In this document: in pieces, positions 51,901 to 63,113 of the stretch
Layout: each line of letters opens with the position of its first letter
How positions within the stretch are numbered: the stretch's first letter is position 1
NCBI RefSeq assembly: GCF_958295425.1
Contig: NC_081153.1
Span: forward strand, 9,627,395 to 9,691,394
Reading direction: 5' to 3'
DNA length: 64,000 nt
From: Solea solea
Lineage: Eukaryota; Chordata; Actinopteri; Pleuronectiformes; Soleidae
Notes under the pieces: model-generated
The model's database searches: none
What the model saw: the letters and a program-made list of their open reading frames with translations, nothing else
Told to the model about the DNA's origin: nothing
Made by a program: the position numbers and the translations under genes

Positions 51901-51979
51901 TTTCGGCCAGTCCCTGTTAGAGATTCTGGCCCTGCTGTTTGGAGTCGGCATGATGGTGCTGATTGCAGAGTACGAGTGA
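45433..51979 (+). CDS. slc39a7: Zinc transporter ZIP7 (SLC39A7, KE4, Catsup family), 7 coding exons
   Basis: LIV-1 subfamily ZIP transporter that moves Zn2+ from ER/Golgi to the cytosol. Exons 45433-45987, 46860-47028, 47463-47543, 47631-47753, 47913-48032, 50661-50857 and 51725-51979 join to 1500 nt, 499 residues, all GT-AG and in phase. Layout: signal-like hydrophobic segment 1-26; long His/Gly/Asp-rich luminal region to about 160; TM1 186-206; TM2 about 217-241; His-rich loop [17 protein letters not shown]3 about 277-300; cytosolic His stretch and Lys/Glu-rich loop to 349; TM4 with HNFTDG (365-370); TM5 with HEVPHE (394-399), the paired metal-site motifs of LIV-1 ZIPs; TM6-8 in the last exon. 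Ser317 in KDSDGEED matches a CK2 site, in the place where human ZIP7 is activated by CK2. An in-frame TAA in exon 1 (43863-43865) supports the start. Confidence 0.97.
45670..45890 (+). repeat. slc39a7: Coding minisatellite (His-Gly-Asp units)
   Basis: Tandem array of 12- and 18-nt units such as catgaccacgggcacggc inside slc39a7 exon 2. Unit length is always a multiple of 3, so copy-number change alters the luminal His tract without shifting frame. The array also keeps the opposite strand and another plus frame open, which explains the long antisense frames over this exon. Confidence 0.9.
45988..46859 (+). other. slc39a7 intron 2
   Basis: A (CA)n tract at about 46250-46271 and a long T/C-rich stretch at 46410-46730. 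That stretch gives spurious hydrophobic reading frames on plus and Lys/Glu frames on minus. The intron ends in a strong ttgtttttctgcag acceptor. Confidence 0.7.
46860..47028 (+). CDS. slc39a7: slc39a7 coding exon 3 (TM1-TM2)
   Basis: Encodes [20 protein letters not shown] and [20 protein letters not shown], near-identical to mammalian ZIP7. The donor is GTTCGT, a weaker than usual 5' splice site, but phase with the next exon (g|ag for Glu) fixes it. Confidence 0.95.
47463..47543 (+). CDS. slc39a7: slc39a7 coding exon 4 (His-rich luminal loop)
   Basis: 81-nt exon encoding [20 protein letters not shown] followed by HDHGHSHG, the loop between TM2 and TM3 that is His-rich in all ZIP7 proteins. 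Acceptor tgtcacag, donor GTGTGC. Confidence 0.93.
47631..47753 (+). CDS. slc39a7: slc39a7 coding exon 5 (TM3)
   Basis: Encodes [20 protein letters not shown] and [20 protein letters not shown]. The VEKFVR motif after TM3 is conserved in ZIP7. The exon is in phase on both sides. Confidence 0.95.
47913..48032 (+). CDS. slc39a7: slc39a7 coding exon 6 (cytosolic charged loop)
   Basis: Encodes [20 protein letters not shown] and a further Lys/Glu-rich stretch ending KKEEIKST. The SDGEED acidic cluster is a CK2 consensus. The loop is low-complexity and poorly conserved, but the splice sites (ttttcag / GTGAGC) and phase hold. Confidence 0.9.
48033..50660 (+). other. slc39a7 intron 6 with dispersed repeats
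   Basis: The largest intron of the gene. About 48720-48960 resembles segments at 940-1140, 2090-2240, 40240-40340 and 52530-52880, sharing phrases such as cacc-gcaccaaagtccat and aaatcagtgttttagctcat. About 49600-49990 is a copy of a second family, also present in intron 7. No coding exon is visible. Confidence 0.6.
49690..49990 (+). repeat. Dispersed percomorph repeat, copy A
   Basis: Phrases tggtaattgattaattggtt, ctggtttctttgctccaca and ggtttgtggacaaaaacaag. The second copy at 51300-51640 shares these with point differences and indels. A non-coding repeat with no terminal repeats visible. Confidence 0.65.
50661..50857 (+). CDS. slc39a7: slc39a7 coding exon 7 (TM4-TM5, metal site)
   Basis: Encodes [20 protein letters not shown] through [20 protein letters not shown] and TKRR. 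Contains both ZIP metal-coordinating signatures, HNFTD and HEVPHE, intact. Acceptor catgcag, donor GTAGGT. It is flanked by the 2.6-kb intron 6. Confidence 0.97.
50858..51724 (+). other. slc39a7 intron 7
   Basis: Contains a copy (about 51300-51640) of the same dispersed repeat as 49690-49990. The rest is AT-rich unique sequence ending in ctctttcccatcag. Confidence 0.6.
51300..51640 (+). repeat. Dispersed percomorph repeat, copy B
   Basis: Same family as 49690-49990: cataattgattaattggtt, cggtttctttgctccagata, ggtttgtggacaaaacatga and tgacattttacggaccaaac, in the same orientation as slc39a7. Confidence 0.65.
51725..51979 (+). CDS. slc39a7: slc39a7 terminal coding exon 8 (TM6-TM8)
   Basis: Encodes [20 protein letters not shown] through [20 protein letters not shown] and ends MMVLIAEYE, then TGA at 51977-51979. 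It matches the C-terminal half of the ZIP domain and ends at the family's usual position. Confidence 0.97.
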   Translation, partial: AMCLQLLTALGALAGTACSLLAEGVGAAATAWILPFTAGGFVYIATVSVLPELLAGRSSFGQSLLEILALLFGVGMMVLIAEYE

Positions 51980-52490
51980 GACGCGGCAGAGACTACGCAC
52001 ACAGCGAGACAGGAAGCGATGGCGCAGAGGGACAGAGAGGGAGAAGGTCAAAAAGGTTTCAGGAGGTGGTTTTATGTAAAATTCAAGTGGATTATTTTTG
52101 TCAGGGGAGTGGTTATTTTTTTTTTTATTTTCTTTGCATTGTATTTTGGGAATGAACATCACCCATTGAAGGCCATTGGATGGTTTTTGTTGTCTTGTGT
52201 TTTTTTTTTTTTTTTTAGCAGTTCACAGTCACATCCCTGATGAGGAAAAGAGCCTGGGAGCTGGAAAGAAAACAAAGGAGGAAAAACGTTTTTTTTTTTT
52301 TTCAGGTACTGTTAGTGATGTGATGTCTGAGTGAAGCGCCTCCATTAAGGACAGAAGCTGAAATCTCTGTCCAACAGCCCCGAAATTCACTCGCCACTTT
52401 GACTTTGTCACAACATAAATGAGCTGCAGTTTGATTGTAGTTTTAACTGACACTTATTTCCCTCCAATAAAAGCAAGATAAATAGTCTGC
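51980..52490 (+). other. slc39a7 3'UTR
   Basis: Non-coding tail after the TGA. It contains runs of T at 52113-52125, 52200-52216 and 52290-52303. The first canonical AATAAA lies at 52466-52471. The extent is inferred from that signal; later hexamers near 52710 and 54013 could give longer forms. Confidence 0.6.
52466..52471 (+). terminator. Candidate slc39a7 polyadenylation signal
   Basis: AATAAA about 0.49 kb after the stop codon, in the context ctccaataaaagc. The downstream sequence is only weakly T/G-rich. Confidence 0.5.
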
Positions 52491-55400
52491 TCTTTAACGC
52501 GACACTTTTTGAACTGACATTATGAGGTGCTTGTCTCTTAACAGTGGCTCAGTTGATAAAATTTGGTTTTCTTTGTGAACCACTTGCTCCCCTGCACCAG
52601 ATGCCATTGACAAAAACAAAGATTTTAGCTCACTGCCACCATCACTAAGTTAAGTTTAGTCATTTTGTAATGTTGAGTGTTTGAAATCCTTTGTTTTGGT
52701 TTTTACTTTAATAAAACAAACTGATGAGGCAGCAGTTGACGAACAAACTCCTGTGACCTCTGAACTACAATCAGAAGTTTTTGTCAATGAAGTCTGTGTG
52801 GGTGGAGTGACTGGTTAAAGTGACACGAAATTCAGTTTCCTGTTGGAAAAGGCTGATAAACATTGCGCCACAGCACTAAGCTCATCGTTGAGAGATATTT
52901 TATTTGCTGATTGTTGTAATTAACTGGGTTTTGCTGGTTGCAGACTATGCCTTTAAGTCCAACATTTCAGAGTCGTTCTGGTGCAACAGCTGTTACTGTT
53001 TCACAGCGTCCTGCTCACTGCTGTTAATGTTTACTGTCTGTCAATATTTCTACACCCCACCCAAAAAAAAAGAATAAAAGTTAATGTGTTCACACTCGAA
53101 ATCAAATTCTCAAAATCCGATTCTTGTTTGAAAGAAAAACACATGTCGAACTTTGCAACATTCCTAAACAACATTCAGCATTTTTCTTCAGATTGGTAAT
53201 TAATCTATATATGCTGAATTTGATTGTAGTGGGATTGTGAAAATGACTTTCCAATGAACATGACTAACTGTTTTGCTATTTACAAACAGACCCGCCCTCA
53301 ACACTGAACAATAGGTGACTTATACAGCTCCTGTGAAATATGCAAATATTAGAGCCGCGTATCACACCCATGTGTTGACACAACACGATATGAACGAGCA
53401 TGTGGTTTCATCTGCAGTCTGCGTTAAAAAGTGCCACATTTTTTTTTTAGAGCGTGCATGTTGCACTTTTTTATCAGGATACAATTAGATCTTAAAGCAA
53501 ACTTTTAAATTCACTTTTTTTTAAATCATCACACTTTAGAGGCCTGATTATCCAATATAAAATCACTACATTAATGAAGAAGAAAAAAAAAAAACACGTT
53601 TGTCAAATTGATTTTCAGAGAGAGAAAAAACATTAGTGAATATCAGTGTCTTCTCTTAGAGAAATGTTTGGGTGTAAAATCGGTGAGATTAAAACCATTG
53701 ACATCACGTGTTATGATTGACTTTAAATGAACCTTTGAATGTTTATGTTCCTATCAGTGAAAGCAGAGGGGGAAATGGATAATTAAGTTTTATCCTATGA
53801 TCTATAAAAGAAAAGTGCTTTATGTTCTTTCTTCTTCTGAATGTTGACCCAGAACAGTGTGTGCTGTTACACATCAAGACAAAAGAAAAGCAGAAGGAAT
53901 TCATGAAGTCACAGCTGTGAAGAGCAGGTGTGTCGCCGACGTAAAAAATAAATAACATCCGTCCTCCTCCCTCACCTGGAATTATATTAATGCAATGGTT
54001 TGGAAAGGCATCTAATAAAAGATGTGGCTTACATACTTATCGTACTTTTTGTTTTTGTCAAAATTATTGTTTGTAACCTGTCTCCGAATAATATTTAATA
54101 TAACATCTGCTGCTGACCTCCAGGTTGCTGCTGGAAAAGAGATGTTGATCTCAATAGATTTTATACCTGGTTAAATAAAAAAACAAAAAAAAAACAATAA
54201 CATGAAAAGCAGAAATCATCTGAAAGTGCAGATTAAATGTTGATCTAAACACAGTTTTACCTGACTGAGTAAAATTGATTCTATTCTAATCAGGATAAAT
54301 ATATATATGAAAAAAGGACATAGAGATTCACAGAGTCAGTGCATGTCATGTATCAGTTATTTTTTTATTGTTTGTTTCTTTGTTTTTCTTTTTTAAAAGT
54401 GGAGCAAGTGCATCAGAATTTCCTTCAGACAAATGTTGAAGTCTTCATGTCTCTGGTTTGATCATAAACAACAACAACATTAGACCCTCATAATTTAAAA
54501 TAGTGGTTGATTAAATGTGTCGATAGATGTTTTCATCTGTGCTGGTTGAATGGTTTAAAAAAAATAACAATATTTAGGTTTCTTCATGTATCCAAATTCA
54601 GCTCAGACACTAAAACTACAGTGACAGGTGTCACTTTAATGCTGGTAAAATGTTAATATCATCATGGACAGATTTGAGAACGCACATGCAGCGTAAAAAC
54701 TGGGCAGTGAAATTTAAAGAGGTGACTGAACGCAGCAGCGACGCACACACCAAGGGTCTCAGTTTAGGAAACTGACAAAAAAAAAGGACCTAAAACTGAG
54801 TGAAACATTAAAAACACACAAAGCAGGAAGTGAAGAAAAAGGTGTTGTTGAAGAAACTGTTTATAAAACCTCCCACTCATTAACACTGATGATGGTGATC
54901 AGCTGTGAGGGAAACACATCTAAATCTAAATGACATGAGTTCAGTGTCACATTTTTAATGTTGGAAAATATGGAAATTGGATTCAAACATTTAGATGTAG
55001 CATTAAAATGTAGGTCAAATGTTTTTACATTTGAGATATATTTAACTTTATTTTAATTCTGCTTTAGGTTATATTTTTTTACATTTGTTTAAGTTTATAA
55101 ATATTGGTGTAAATCTGATTATAAAAAGACAGAAGCCACAGATAAAAAAACACCTGATTTTGCGATCTCACGTGACACAACGTGACTTTAGAATGAAAAC
55201 AAACATGGAGGCGTCTAGCAGCTAGCAGTTAGTAGCAGTAGCTGTTGTGTGTGCTGTTTTACACAGAAAAATGCCATCAAAACAATACAAAACAAAAGAA
55301 TGAGAAAACTGAACCAACGTGGAGGTGAATTGTAAATAAAATGTTATTACTGAGTCTCAAACGGCGCCAGTGCTAGCAACTGCTAAAAGCTAATGGACGC

Positions 55401-57200
55401 CACATCCAGGTCGCTCTCGCTGGTCATTGTTAGTTTCTGCTCAGATGCTGATGTTTTACTGCTATTTACAATTATTTGGAATCAAAAAGACTTTGATCTA
55501 CGACGATGTAAAATCATATGACCAGATAATCTGTTCAGGCCAGGCTCAGAAAAACTGAATATAGCATATAATTTCAGAAAACGTGTGTTGATTTCCCTCC
55601 GAATGAAAACCAAAAAAACAACATGAAATCATCTTTTCCATGACAGTTAACGACAATTACCCTGCTGTGATTCCTCCACCAACCTCTAATTAAAATAGAC
55701 AACCCCATACACTCAATTAAATTCAGTATCATTTGTGTCATGCGTTGCACGTCATGACTCATATCAGTTTATTTCACCCAGCAACGCTGCGCTGTTACAT
55801 CAACAACCCATACACAGAGGCAGAGGGAAAAAAAGAGTTGAGGAAACACCATTTTGGCAGGAAATGTATGAAAATACCAGGCAAAAATACTGTCTTTTTT
55901 TTACTGGCTGTTTTGATAAAAAGTGCAGATGGTGGACAGACGTTGTGACAGAATCGGAGACAGACTAAGACAGACAGACAGGAGAACATGTGACCAGATC
56001 AGCAAAAATCACTGCGATAAAACACACTCACAGTCAGTGATGCTGAAGAACCACAGACAACAGAGAATCGCTTCATATCAGACACTGAGTATCAGTTTCA
56101 GATTCACTGCTTTAAGAGTGAACTTAAGGGAGGCTTAAGGAAGTCCAGCGGTGGTTGCTGGTCTTTGAGAAAGGGGAAGCTCATATCAGGACCGGTTATT
56201 TATACATAAATTCTTAGATAAATGCTGCAAATGACCAACTAGAACAAGGAAATGTGATAATTATGTAAAACTGAAATGCTTTAATAGGGTTTTCTGTCTA
56301 CAGACTTCACTCACAGAATTCACACAGGACTGAGGCAGAACAGGTTTCTGCACCGCTGTCAATCAAAATCTGGCTCTGCCTTTCAGACAGTTCCTCCAAT
56401 CATCATGCAGAAGTCCAGCATTCGCAACCGCCCACAGCTCCATTGAATCCCAGAGAAGCCAAGCTTCAGTGGAAGTGGGGTTTTTGTCCAATCAGCGTTG
56501 AGCTCACTGCAGTGAAAAAACAAAACCCATGGAGAACAGTTAAAGCCGAGCTTTAAGTGATTTTAATGCGGAGGCTGCTTCGGGAATACGAAAATCACGT
56601 AAGACGATTCGTCATCCGTGATAAACAGCTGATTCTGAACAAACTAGTGACACATTCTCATCGCGTTCTAGTGCACGATTAATATTGAAATGTGAATACA
56701 ACACAGAACATTTGACTTTGACATTTTAGAGGAAGCTGAGCGTCACTTGCTGTCTGGCAAAGTCTTACTGTACTTTGAGACTTACTAATATTTATTCTAT
56801 TTGACAAAGTTATGGACAGGATTGTTGAAAGTTTCCCCTTAACTGGATGCTAACATCAGTGTCGTTACAGACTCTGGGATTAATTAACCACAGATATACT
56901 CTAGTCTGCCAGGTTCTGGGGTTTTAAAGTGTGAAGTGAACTCTTGAGATTCACTAGTCAACTATTTCTCTTCTTGCGTCTTTTTTCATCTTGCCTATAC
57001 CGCAGCTTTAAAATGAGAAGAGCGGTGTCGCCATGGTAACAATAATAGAATGTTTTTTTGTACTGGGCTCCTCCTGGTGGTGGACATTTGCTCCTTTACG
57101 TCACTCGGTGTCCTTTACTACTGTTTAATTAATGTGCTTATAGAACAATAAAAGGTGACTATGGGTCACAATAGACTGATGACAGACGGTATGTTAATTA

Positions 57201-57237
<37 letters not shown>

Positions 57238-57692
57238 CAAACAATGACTCACCTGCAACATTTGAAGTGCTAGTCAGGAGTGAAAAACCCTGCCAAAATA
57301 ACCAAAAAAAACCCAATAAACAACGTGACAATAAAACAAAAAAGGATTAATGATTTAGAGCAGAATCTAAACAGAATTTAAACAAACTCAAATAACCATT
57401 TATTTATTTTTAAAAGTCAAACAGTGGTTCACATATTTTCTCCACCCAATCAAAAAGAATTGGTTGTGTCCCTGTAATTGTCAGGCTTAATTTGAGAGGC
57501 GTAATCCTGTTTGTGAAAGACAACAACAACTCCGTCATCCACAAATGATTATGTGCATAATCAGATTTAACTTCACATGGATGATGATTCCCAAAATGAA
57601 TTCAAATGAAAACCAACTAAATCTGCGTCTATATGCTTCATATTTCTGTACATGCACTCGTTTTTTTATTTACTGAACATGTTTTATATTAT
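52491..57692. other. Region downstream of slc39a7, no gene seen
   Basis: AT-rich. 52530-52880 is a member of the repeat family noted at 48720-48960. 55150-55480 and 56280-56640 read like decayed dispersed elements. hsd17b8 would be expected next in the mammalian order, but no short-chain dehydrogenase motif (TGxxxGxG, YxxxK) is visible here. A (TG)n tract lies at 57202-57235. Confidence 0.5.
57202..57235. repeat. (TG)n microsatellite
   Basis: About 17 perfect TG units. Confidence 0.95.
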
Positions 57693-58638
57693 AAGAGGCC
57701 ATCGCCCGGAAGGGCCAATTAACGCTGCGTTGTTGTGTGTATCTGCGTCATGACCTCGTTTATGAAGCCCTAAAAGTCCATAACAATCAGTTCAGCCACT
57801 GCTGAGAGCGCAGGGTTTGATTGTTTTCCTGAGCCTATACGACTAGTTACGTCACTGGCGAATTTCACCACCCCTCTAAACAGCAGCGCCTCCTAGTCCG
57901 GCCACTAGAGTCCGGGCACATCCGGTGACGTACTTTCAACCGTAGAAGAAGAAGAACTACTCTCGTTGTAGCTGCTGAGCTCCGTACAACCGATACGCAG
58001 CAGCTACAACGAGAGTAGTTCTTCTTCTTCTTCTATGGTTGAAAGTAGCAATATAAAGCCGGACACAGCACCAAACTTCACCTAAAGGAAGGAGCAGTGC
58101 CAACAATACGTATATTACAATTTTTACAAACCGTAAAACTGTCTTTGTGTGCTTGTTTTGTCGTTTAGCATTAGCCGGCGACAGGCTAAGCTACACGCTA
58201 CGCTCGTGTTTCATTTGCATGTGTGTTTATCATCTCTGTAACCACAACGTTATCCAAGTTACCGGCGTCCTGCTGCAGTCTTTCACTTGTTACAGTGTCT
58301 TCTGACTCTGGGTCAGACTCCGGATCAAATGCGTAAGGGATTACGGCATTACTCAATGTTTTGATAATTGCTAGCGGTGCATCTGCCTTACCTGAGAGCT
58401 GACGTGCCAATTACGTCACTTCCAGGTAACTGGCCAATCACAAGACAGTCCGTGTTCTACGGGTGTGGTTTTGGTCTGAAACAGCACGGCTGACGAGAGC
58501 GTCACTGATGAGACGTTTACATCGGCTCGTTTGTAGCGACTCGTACGTTTTTGACCATAAAAACGACTTCATGTTTGTAAGTACACCTCCATATCTCACA
58601 TATAAGTGAGATAGGACCATGCTACAGTATGGCCTCTT
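57693..58638 (-). mobile_element. ~0.95-kb repeat element with short inverted ends and ORF remnants
   Basis: Ends aagaggccat (57693) and atggcctctt (58638) are exact reverse complements over 10 bp. The minus strand carries two broken frames. One (58198-58410) contains NAVIPYAFDPESDPESEDTV, then TSERLQQDAGN, an acidic wording I associate with predicted proteins of repeat origin in fish. The other is at 58438-58620. Contains the foldback at 57931-58047. The right end resembles the terminal phrase of the THAP-bearing repeat at 38.9 kb. The superfamily is not established. Confidence 0.5.
57931..58047. repeat. Long foldback (about 47/50-bp arms)
   Basis: Arm 57931-57977 opens tactttcaaccgtagaagaa; arm 57998-58047 is its reverse complement except for one base change and one extra GAA unit. 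The loop is 20 nt. Confidence 0.9.
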
Positions 58639-61004
58639 TAAATTTCCTCACATAAAGGTCACGTGTCATGTTTATGTGTCATGTCTCTATCTGTTTTATT
58701 ATTCACTCTAACTGTGACACGGCACTTTTTTTTTCTCATCTTTAAGTTTTGTTTTAAAGTCATTGTAGTTTTCTGTCACTTTAATTTTTAAACTAAAAGA
58801 CAACTTTCTCTAAATGAGACACATTCCTTATGAGACACATTATAACAGTGATTAAAATGAGCATTTTCTGATTCATTTGGTTATAAGCATCTATAATGTC
58901 CGCATTAAAGGTATAGTTCAGCTGTTTGAAAGTGTAACCCAACACATCACCAGTAAACCAGATGTTTTTTTTGTTATACAATTTCTTATCTCAAAGAAGA
59001 AATCAACAACATGCTCTAAATAACTGGGTTTTATGCTTCAGGGCATGTGACCTAATTTTTCTTTTTTTTTTAAATCAGATAATTTTCTTACGTGAGAAGA
59101 GAAACACAACAGGCATTTCACTTGTGTGCTGTTAAAACAAAATTGATTTACACTGCAGACGAGGACATAGCGTATACATTCATCTCCTTATACAAAACCT
59201 GTGTCTCTGCATTCCTCTACTGTTTGATAATTATTACCTTCGGTGCATATGTAGGTTTACGTTCAAATTGCAGCGCATGAACACCTTCACTGGCATCGAG
59301 CAGTAAGGCGCAGGATCATATCAGAGACGCCGCAGAGCTTCACCTTCTACTTTACATGTTAGTTTACAGACACGCACGCACACAGAGACACACACACACA
59401 CAGATAATCAACGCAAGGAATGTTGTTTAAATCACCTGCAAAGGATGGAATGAAAAAAGAGAGAGAGATAAAAGGGACACAGTTATGAGGAGGGGATTTT
59501 TCTTCTCTTCACTTCCTTGTTTATATGTATTTTTCTTTCCTTTTCGATTATGTCCAAGGTGACTGTTACTGTAACAGCAGCTCTTCTGAAGAAGTCTTCT
59601 TTCCGCATCAAATACGACTAATTAAGCTTTTTTTAATCGCTTCATGTTTCAAGGTCTTTCCTCAGATTCACATTTTAAAGCAGAGCTCTGTCATCCACTA
59701 AATCAGTCTTTCTCAAACGTTTTTGTACCAGCTGAGAAAATACTGATGTCTCTAATGTTAACATGCAGTGGTCTAAATACAGTGAGCAGATTTATTTATT
59801 TATTTCATCATCCTCCTCTTCCTCGCATAAACTTCACAGACTGGTATAGTCTGTGAACATTAGATAAATATGGAGCCAGAGATAAGGTGACTCTAATTAT
59901 TATTAATATGTTGTTATTTGTTTACAATATTACATATGTTATTTGTTATTTGGTATATACAGTAGAGCAGTATTTCTGATTTTACCACCAGAGAAAGCTT
60001 GTGTACCACTGGTGTTTTTATTATGCTTTTTATATCTTTTTATATCTCGTACGCTGCTTTAATATCGTGTATGCTGCTGCATTTCTTCAACAAATACAAT
60101 ATAGTAGACTGAGGGTGCTACAAATAAAAAAGCCAAAAGAGAAATAAATAAATAGAATTCAGTTAAACGGCAATGACTAAAACTGACCTGAGGATATTAA
60201 CTACAGTGAGCAGAAGAGTTTGAGCTCAGTGTCACGGTCATTTGGCGTTGAGCACAGACATTGAACATTTGATACGGCAGTAACAGCAGCCGTTGGCTCA
60301 CAGGCGTCATTCCTGAGTTTGACGGCAACTGATTACAGTATCACTTTTCACTGTCGAACATGTTTAGAAACAAGGATAAAGAAAGAAATAACAAGCATGA
60401 ATAAACAGATGTGTAAGATAAATAAATAAATAAATAAATGAATAAATCCAAACCCCGGAGCTGGATGTGGAACAAGAACAAGTGTTTCTTTGCAAACACC
60501 TGATTAATCTCAGCAATCGTTCATCCTTTCACCAGTTTGTCACAGCTGTCAGTTAAATCAGTGTGTGAGGATGATGATGACATGTTCAAGTACACACACA
60601 CACACACACACAGTAGATTATGGATCCTTTCACTTTACTTAACCATATCACCTCCCTTCACCACTTCCCGTGACTTGACTTCCACTGTTATCCACATAGA
60701 AAACAGAACTTTTCCTTATTTTCACGCACATTCACACCATTATTTTGACAAAGGTCTTCATTCACATTAAACCACACAAAACCACTCTGAACACTGTAGT
60801 AATACTGTTTACAGTAAATACAGTATGATAATATCGCCGCCACAGAAACACACCAAAAACAGAGCTGGAGCTATGACATAATCACAAGATGCGTGTTAAA
60901 TTGTTAAAATGTTAAATTTTCTGGGACTCTATATAGTGTATGTCTAATATACCGTTGGTTAAAAACTTAAATAAGGCCTCTATGTGTTAGCTTTGCACAG
61001 AAAA

Positions 61005-61041
61005 GACGACGACGCTGCTGCTGCTGCTGCTGTTGTTGTTC
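61005..61041. repeat. GAC/CTG/TTG trinucleotide tract
   Basis: acgacgacg followed by seven CTG units, then GTT units. It falls near a small ATG frame (61033-61224) that I do not accept as a gene. Confidence 0.9.
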
Positions 61042-61349
61042 ATGGCTGTGGTTAACGTGACAGAAATGTCGAAACGCAGAAAATCTTTTAACTGTGAGTG
61101 TTCAAAATACCTCAAGTTCATGGGCAACAAAAAACTCCTGGATGCTGCGAGGAAAGAGAGTAAATATTATTTACTTGATTTTATGCAGTTTTATTTATTT
61201 ACTAATGTTTATTTTTTTGTTTGACACTGACTGAACTATTGGTCAGTGTCAGTATCAGTCCGATACTTGTCAAAATCATTGGATTGGAACAAAAAATCCT
61301 GTATCGCATGCTTCACTATGCACAGACAGTTAAAAATGTATATAAAAAT

Positions 61350-61382
61350 CAAGTTAAGGAGACTTAACTTGTTCTCCTTAAC
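61350..61382. repeat. Overlapping, mutually exclusive hairpins
   Basis: caagttaag/cttaacttg (61350-61371) and gttaaggaga/tctccttaac (61353-61382) share bases, so only one can form at a time. Confidence 0.8.
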
Positions 61383-61640
61383 ACACACGTTTGTGCTTCA
61401 TTCATAGTGAGGACCCTAACAGACATTATGCATTCCATAGCCCCTTACCCTAACCATAACCATCACAACTAAGTGCCTAACCCTAACCTAAACCCAAACC
61501 TAATCCTAAAATCAGGTGGTAACCTCCAAAAATCCCCTTAAAGATGTGAGGAAAAGACAAAATGTCCTCACTCTGTATGGTTTATAAAATGTTTGGTCCT
61601 CACAAAGGCACAAATACAGGAACACACACACACGCACACT
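61383..61640 (+). repeat. Dispersed teleost repeat with telomere-like units
   Basis: Central cctaaccctaacctaaaccc with degenerate TAACCC units, flanked by atagtgaggaccctaaca and aaaatgtcctcactctgta. The flanks show this is a copy of a known-looking dispersed fish repeat, not an interstitial telomere fusion. Confidence 0.65.
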
Positions 61641-62806
61641 ATTCAGAAGTCAGTGACCTAAGTACTGTGATTTTAGTTTCCTACAAACAACACGAAATAT
61701 TTGCAAATTCTGACCAGACAAAAAGTTTAAATGTGAAGTTTATTTATTTATTTATTTATTGATATAAAAAAACGTGAACCCCGACCCATTACCTGACATT
61801 CCTGGCTTCTCACGGTGTTGTGAGGCTGTGATGGTATAACACCACAAGGAAGAACATTATTTACCACATGCTTTGTGCACTTGACCTGAACCACAACCAT
61901 AAACAGGAAATTGTTTTCATCACCATCACTTCCTCATGTGGACAGTGGCAACAGTTTGTTTGGGCTGTTTTATTTCTTCTGTTTGGGAGAACAATATTTG
62001 TTTGGAGGACTGTAGCTAAAGCAGCTGTGTGTTTGTTTACAGCCTGTCTTTAAACTGACACCAGAATGCTGGAAATGCTGTTTTCTGTCGACTAAAATCT
62101 CTGCACTGACCTTATCAGGACCAGGTTTTGGTCTCCATGGTCTCAAGTGTGTCTCCTCCAGTGGACACGGCCCCAGCATCTCAGAGCAGGGACTGTATGT
62201 ATGTATGTTGCTAAATGCTATATTTAAATAATCTGATGTCGATGATTTTGATACATTTATTTGTTCCCTCACATTTCTGATCATTTAGCCACAATTATAA
62301 CTGCCCCCGTTGTCATGTGACTCACACTGGTGTCTGTGAAGATGACATTCATCGAGATGAATGTGAACACAACATTTCCTGCTTAGTGGAATAGAAAATA
62401 CCCACCACCGCACCCTAATTACGATGAGCAGCGTCTTAAAAATTACATAAGGATTTCGAGTGAAAATCTACATCTTATCTTGAATAAGGATATTTGGGAA
62501 GTTGGGAGTGCCGGTACTACTGCAGGTATTCTTTTAAACATGTCTTTTCAAAGGTGCTTTCCTCATTCCACAACATCAGAAGCAGTTAAAGCTGAAACAG
62601 CGAAGTGAAGTGAAAATGCAGCAAAATCACAACATTACACACATAATACTACCCATTTATTATAATTACAACTGGTGTGAAGGTCTGATTGTGTCTGCAC
62701 TGATTATTCTTTTTCACCATCATCGTCATCATCATGTTTTGCTTTTTTTTCTTTCACTTTGATCACATGCACAAAGACCCACCTAACCTGGTTTCCACCT
62801 CAGCTA

Positions 62807-62975
62807 GTTTCAGGCCATCTGATGAATTTTCCAGTGCATTCATTCATCTTCTGCTGTTTTATCCTCCACATGAGGGTCACAGAAAATCTGCATGTTTTTG
62901 GACTGTGGGAGGGAAACCAGAGAACCCGGAAGAAAACCCACGCACACACGGGGAGAACATGCAGAGAGTGTTGAC
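62807..62975 (+). repeat. Widespread fish interspersed repeat
   Basis: Contains tggactgtgggagggaaacc, gaacccggaagaaaaccca and cacggggagaacatgcagag, a sequence block repeated throughout fish genomes. It accounts for the overlapping reading frames in this stretch. Confidence 0.65.
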
Positions 62976-63113
62976 CGGGTCATGAAACTGCGTCTTCTTG
63001 CTGCAAAGGCAAGAGTGAATTATGCAGTTATTATACTTCATTATTTCAAGAGGTTTATTGTCATACGTCACAGTAAAAACACATGGCAAAACCATGCAAT
63101 GAAATTCTTACTT

